A stretch of 64,000 nt of DNA, taken from the NCBI GenBank assembly GCA_036874045.1, contig CM072336.1, positions 2,996,001-3,060,000 on the forward strand, written 5' to 3'. The translations under genes and the position numbers were made by a program. The notes under the pieces were generated by a model that was not told the origin of the DNA, did no database searches, and saw only the letters and a list, made by a program, of their open reading frames with translations. Below, piece after piece: positions 60,571 through 64,000 of this stretch (position 1 is the stretch's first letter; the number at the start of each line of letters is the position of its first letter). Source of the stretch: Cymodocea nodosa (Eukaryota > Streptophyta > Magnoliopsida > Alismatales > Cymodoceaceae).

Positions 60571-63500
60571 CAAATTCATTTATGTTGAATATTCATTCCA
60601 TAAATATTGATGATTGATGCAATTAAAAGCATTTAATTCTTGTTTATACAATGCAATGTTTTGTGATAAGTAATCTTTTTTATTTTCTCATAGTCTCTAA
60701 GATGACATCTTTGATGATGATGATGACGATGATAACATAAAAGTTGAAAGTTGTGTTATTTGTGTTTCATATTTATAAGCGTATAAATCAAATATTCTTT
60801 TCAATTAATCTTCTACCATTTAGCAACTTAAACTAATTTGTACATCTACATATTTTTATATCCTATTTATTAATTTATAAACTAAATTTATTTTATTCCT
60901 ATGATTTAAACAAGTACTCAAAACATATAATAAAATAATTTCATACTAATAATTCAAAAAAAATTCTCTCGTTCTATCAACCATGGGTGAAAAAAAATTA
61001 AGTAGTGTAATACACTCCATTTTATGGATTATTGTGTACCTAAGAACTGCTTTTGATTCTTATGCTGTATGTCATCTATTTGTCTTAGTTCTTGCCTCCT
61101 CTCCATGAGAAGTTTGTTAGTATAATCTTAGATTTTCAACATTTTTCAATGCCTGGAACTGATTGATTGTAATCCAGGTAATTGGTGGCCAGGTCTTCTA
61201 AAGTATGAGATTTTCTAATTAATAATGTTATGAAAGGAGAATACCCAGAAATCCTATTCAAGATCCATAGGTTCTTACTCTGGAACATGGAACGACGAAA
61301 GGGACTTCATGGGTGAACTACCATTGTTACGAATGGATCGGTTTTTCAGGTATCAGGAAACATTTGCCCGACGATAACCTAAAATGCTTTTGATTTTTGG
61401 ATTTTCTCGTGGCAAGAGAGGACGATTTTTGCTGCTTGATTTCTATGAAATTAGTAATAAATAAGATGTCATCAAATTTGAGCATCAACGGGGAGAATGT
61501 AACCACACAGCTTCCAATTTGAATATTAAATATACATGGTTCGTTTGTGCCTGATTAATTTATACAGGTATCTAGATGAAACATGAATCGGAATTTCTGA
61601 ACTAGATTTTCTCTTAGTTTGACTGCAAACGTGCGGTAGATCTTGGACCCTCGAAGCAGCGTGATGGAATGCACGCTCGACACAGTGGAGGGGAAAGGAA
61701 GAGCCAGCTAGCCCTGCCATGAGCACAAAAGGCCATCTACATCTGTTAATAATGGAGGGTTTGGGAAGGGGGGTAGATCGGAAGGACCGCATTCCATGGC
61801 TATATCCATTAAAGTAAACAATGGACCACCGGACGGCAATCAAGCACCAGCCACCGGACTAGTCCATGGCAACGCTCGCTCGATGGTGAAACTCCACCTA
61901 TTCGTGAAACAGTAACTGATCAGATTTGAGACGGTGGTGGTCTGATTCCACAAAAAAAAATTATAAATTAGAATGTATAATGTCTTCTAGGGTTAAATTG
62001 ATTTATCAAGATAATGTAATTAATTTTTCACTTCATTGTAAAAATTCAAATTTAAATAAGATTCTTAAGAAGTCTCTTACCATATACTTGGCGAACGAAC
62101 ATCGGCACATGAACAATAAGACCTTGGGAAGTGCACTTGACGTGCCGCCCATCCACGTACATGCTCGGCCCTACCTCTTCTTCACGAGAAGCAAGAAAGA
62201 GGCGTCGTGTCGGCTTTGGCAGGGGAGTGCATGCAACGTAAAGCAAGTGGGAGACATAAGAATTGGAAAATTACATTCACGGACATGTACAAGAAAGAGG
62301 CCCATAAGAACTGTGGTATTGCTGGGAAAAAACTAAATCAACCATCTCTTGCATTATGAAATTTTAACCCAACATAAGAAAAAGAGAGAGAACTTCTCAC
62401 TTTTTTCTACGAAAACATGCATGGAATAATCTGATAATTTTGAGAAAATGATCTCCGTCCGCCATACAACTTGTTGATTAAATTAATTAAGAGTTGAGCT
62501 TAATCGGGGTCGTGTAATCTTAATTACGTCTAGTCCATGATAAATTTCAAGTACACTGAATTAACTAATACTGAATACTAAACGCTCAAAGTTGAAGATG
62601 TGAGGACGGGGATATAGAAAAAGTATTCTCTTTGGTCTTATGCCTTAAACTGTCGTAGAATTATCTTACGTACCCCAAGAGAAATGCGTGATATACGATT
62701 CACATTCACATCGGATAGCAGATGCTGATTTCTCAAACGCTAGCTAATTCTTTGGGATGACTCGATGAAATAGCATTCTAATTTGTTTCTTTTCAATTTT
62801 GACTCTAACCTGCATCCATCTGTGTTTTGATAGTTTCCGTAGTAGATTTTTCAATTGTCATTGGCATATTAAATATTGTTGCTTGTTATTTATTTTTATG
62901 TAGATAATATACGCTTAATTATTTTTCAACAACAACATGCAACATGCTTATCCCGATAATAAAGGCCACATATCAGCTCTAATAAGAGTAGGAGAATTAA
63001 CCTTTTACGTGCATTTTTCTTATATATATAAGCACGTGCGGCGTGCACGTATTTGTGTTTCTGGGCAACTGCGGTGCCCGTGCACCGCCACAAGACGAGG
63101 GATGAGTAAGCTTCACACTACGGCCATCGCTTCTGCATGTGAAGTTGCACTGCGAACTACTTCGCAGATACTCATACAGGTACGTGGCGTGCGATAAATG
63201 ATGGTGGAAGAAGATCCATGAATGACAAGTCTTCTGCTGCATGCATGTCTGCAATTCATGCCTTGCCTGCTCCTCGTGAATATGTATGACCCATCGATCG
63301 AGCCACATTCATCTCCATCATATATATGTAGAGAGAGAGAGGCGCGTACGTGTGTAAAAATTTAATAACACTATTCATCCAAAGGCCGATTTAGAGCTTC
63401 AGGCCTGCCGAAGACTCTAGCTTTGTGCCCCTCACCCATCACATGGACGTCTCGCACAGAGATCGGAGAAAAACACTTTAATAGGTCAAAAATACAACAA

Positions 63501-63720
63501 AAAAGACAAGCTACCCATGATTGAGGCAGATCCAATATGTGCATTAAAAAGGAACGCCAACCACACACACTGCGACCTCAAAGATAAAATGCCTTTCTTA
63601 ATTCTACCCCCATCTTGTGCACTTAATAACCTCTCTGAACACATCATGTGAAAAGAACTGCTCACCATCCCATCTTCCCCACCTTCCTCTTTTCCTTTAG
63701 TACTCTCTCATTCATGCACC
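60571..63720. other. Intergenic DNA, no gene recognised
   Basis: A/T-rich with scattered short frames. The longest, 61926-62336, has no recognisable domain. A small GATGAT-type microsatellite lies at 60712-60735 and a (GA)n run at 63331-63340. No tRNA or known microRNA sequence was recognised. Confidence 0.45.
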
Positions 63721-63726
63721 TGCCTG

Positions 63727-63733
<7 letters not shown>

Positions 63734-63757
<24 letters not shown>
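63734..63757. repeat. (TC)12 microsatellite
   Basis: Twelve uninterrupted TC units in a pyrimidine-rich stretch (63670-63780). Such tracts are frequent in plant 5' leaders, so a plus-strand gene could begin beyond the window. No coding start is seen by base 64000. Confidence 0.85.
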
Positions 63758-64000
63758 ATAACTCCTCCATCCTCATCTGGGAGATGCTTTTCTATCCCAT
63801 GTGGTCCTTTGGATCTCCTGTTCAACAGCACCATCATACCTTTACTTGAGAAAGACACAAACAAGGCGTGGTAGGATATATCCTCCTATTTTGGCATTGA
63901 CACTTGTAGCATGCACGAAATTAAGCATCATTTTCAAACTATTCCTTTTGTTTGTTTACTAATGTTTTAAACGTTTAAACTCTCCTTAAGCTCGGTCTTA

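Noticed and set aside
61926-62336. 136-codon plus-strand frame as a gene
   Set aside because: No recognisable domain, mixed composition, and no promoter or homology signal that I can see.
63000-63310. G/C-rich palindromic stretch considered as a microRNA hairpin
   Set aside because: No known plant microRNA sequence was recognised, and the complementary segments are too short and irregular to support a precursor by eye.
1-64000. CRISPR arrays, prophage, operons or bacterial-type gene clusters
   Set aside because: The window is plant nuclear DNA; the tandem arrays are minisatellites without spacer-repeat structure or cas-like genes.

Overview
The window is nuclear DNA of a flowering plant, most likely a non-grass monocot (moderate-to-low confidence). 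Single-exon genes with strong G/C bias at third codon positions (DUF247, mitochondrial carrier, PAL) sit in A/T-rich, transposon-laden DNA beside a multi-exon gene with A/T-rich codons. That two-class codon pattern is typical of monocots. There are no bacterial or organellar hallmarks.

Four protein-coding genes are supported. (1) A single-exon DUF247 membrane-protein gene on the minus strand (12367-13842). (2) A 14-exon gene on the plus strand (coding span 21259-46429) for a 606-residue ataxin-2-like protein of the CID3/CID4 family, with an Lsm domain, an LsmAD domain and a doubled PAM2 motif; it probably acts in poly(A)-binding-protein/mRNA metabolism. (3) A single-exon mitochondrial carrier (SLC25) gene on the minus strand (48285-49355). 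(4) A single-exon phenylalanine ammonia-lyase gene on the plus strand (54901-57141) that is catalytically complete but has an unusual C-terminal tail. The genes are unrelated in function, and nothing suggests an operon or biosynthetic cluster.

Region by region: 1-2.9 kb is the 5' part of a decayed PIF/Harbinger element (minisatellite, Myb/SANT ORF1, start of a second ORF). 4.4-10.3 kb is a compound repeat that looks like an LTR enlarged by tandem duplication. 10.4-11.5 kb is a second Harbinger relic (DDE nuclease). 12.4-13.9 kb is the DUF247 gene. 14-21 kb is mostly A/T-rich DNA with a G/C-rich patch, a possible 5' leader exon of the CID gene near 17.6 kb and a TRIM-like miniature retroelement. 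21.3-46.4 kb is the CID gene. Its introns hold SINE, TRIM and LINE relics, and its 15.9-kb ninth intron holds a nest: a Ty3/Gypsy relic invaded by a 4.45-kb Harbinger element, by a structurally complete 5.1-kb Gypsy element in the opposite orientation, and by a 0.77-kb MITE. 46.4-64 kb carries the carrier and PAL genes, a hAT relic near 60.5 kb and otherwise non-coding DNA.

I found no evidence of a new multi-gene system. The most notable observations are the intronic transposon nest with reconstructable insertion order, the tandem arrays kept inside two Harbinger copies, the PAL tail, and the NAGNAG acceptor at the last exon of the CID gene.
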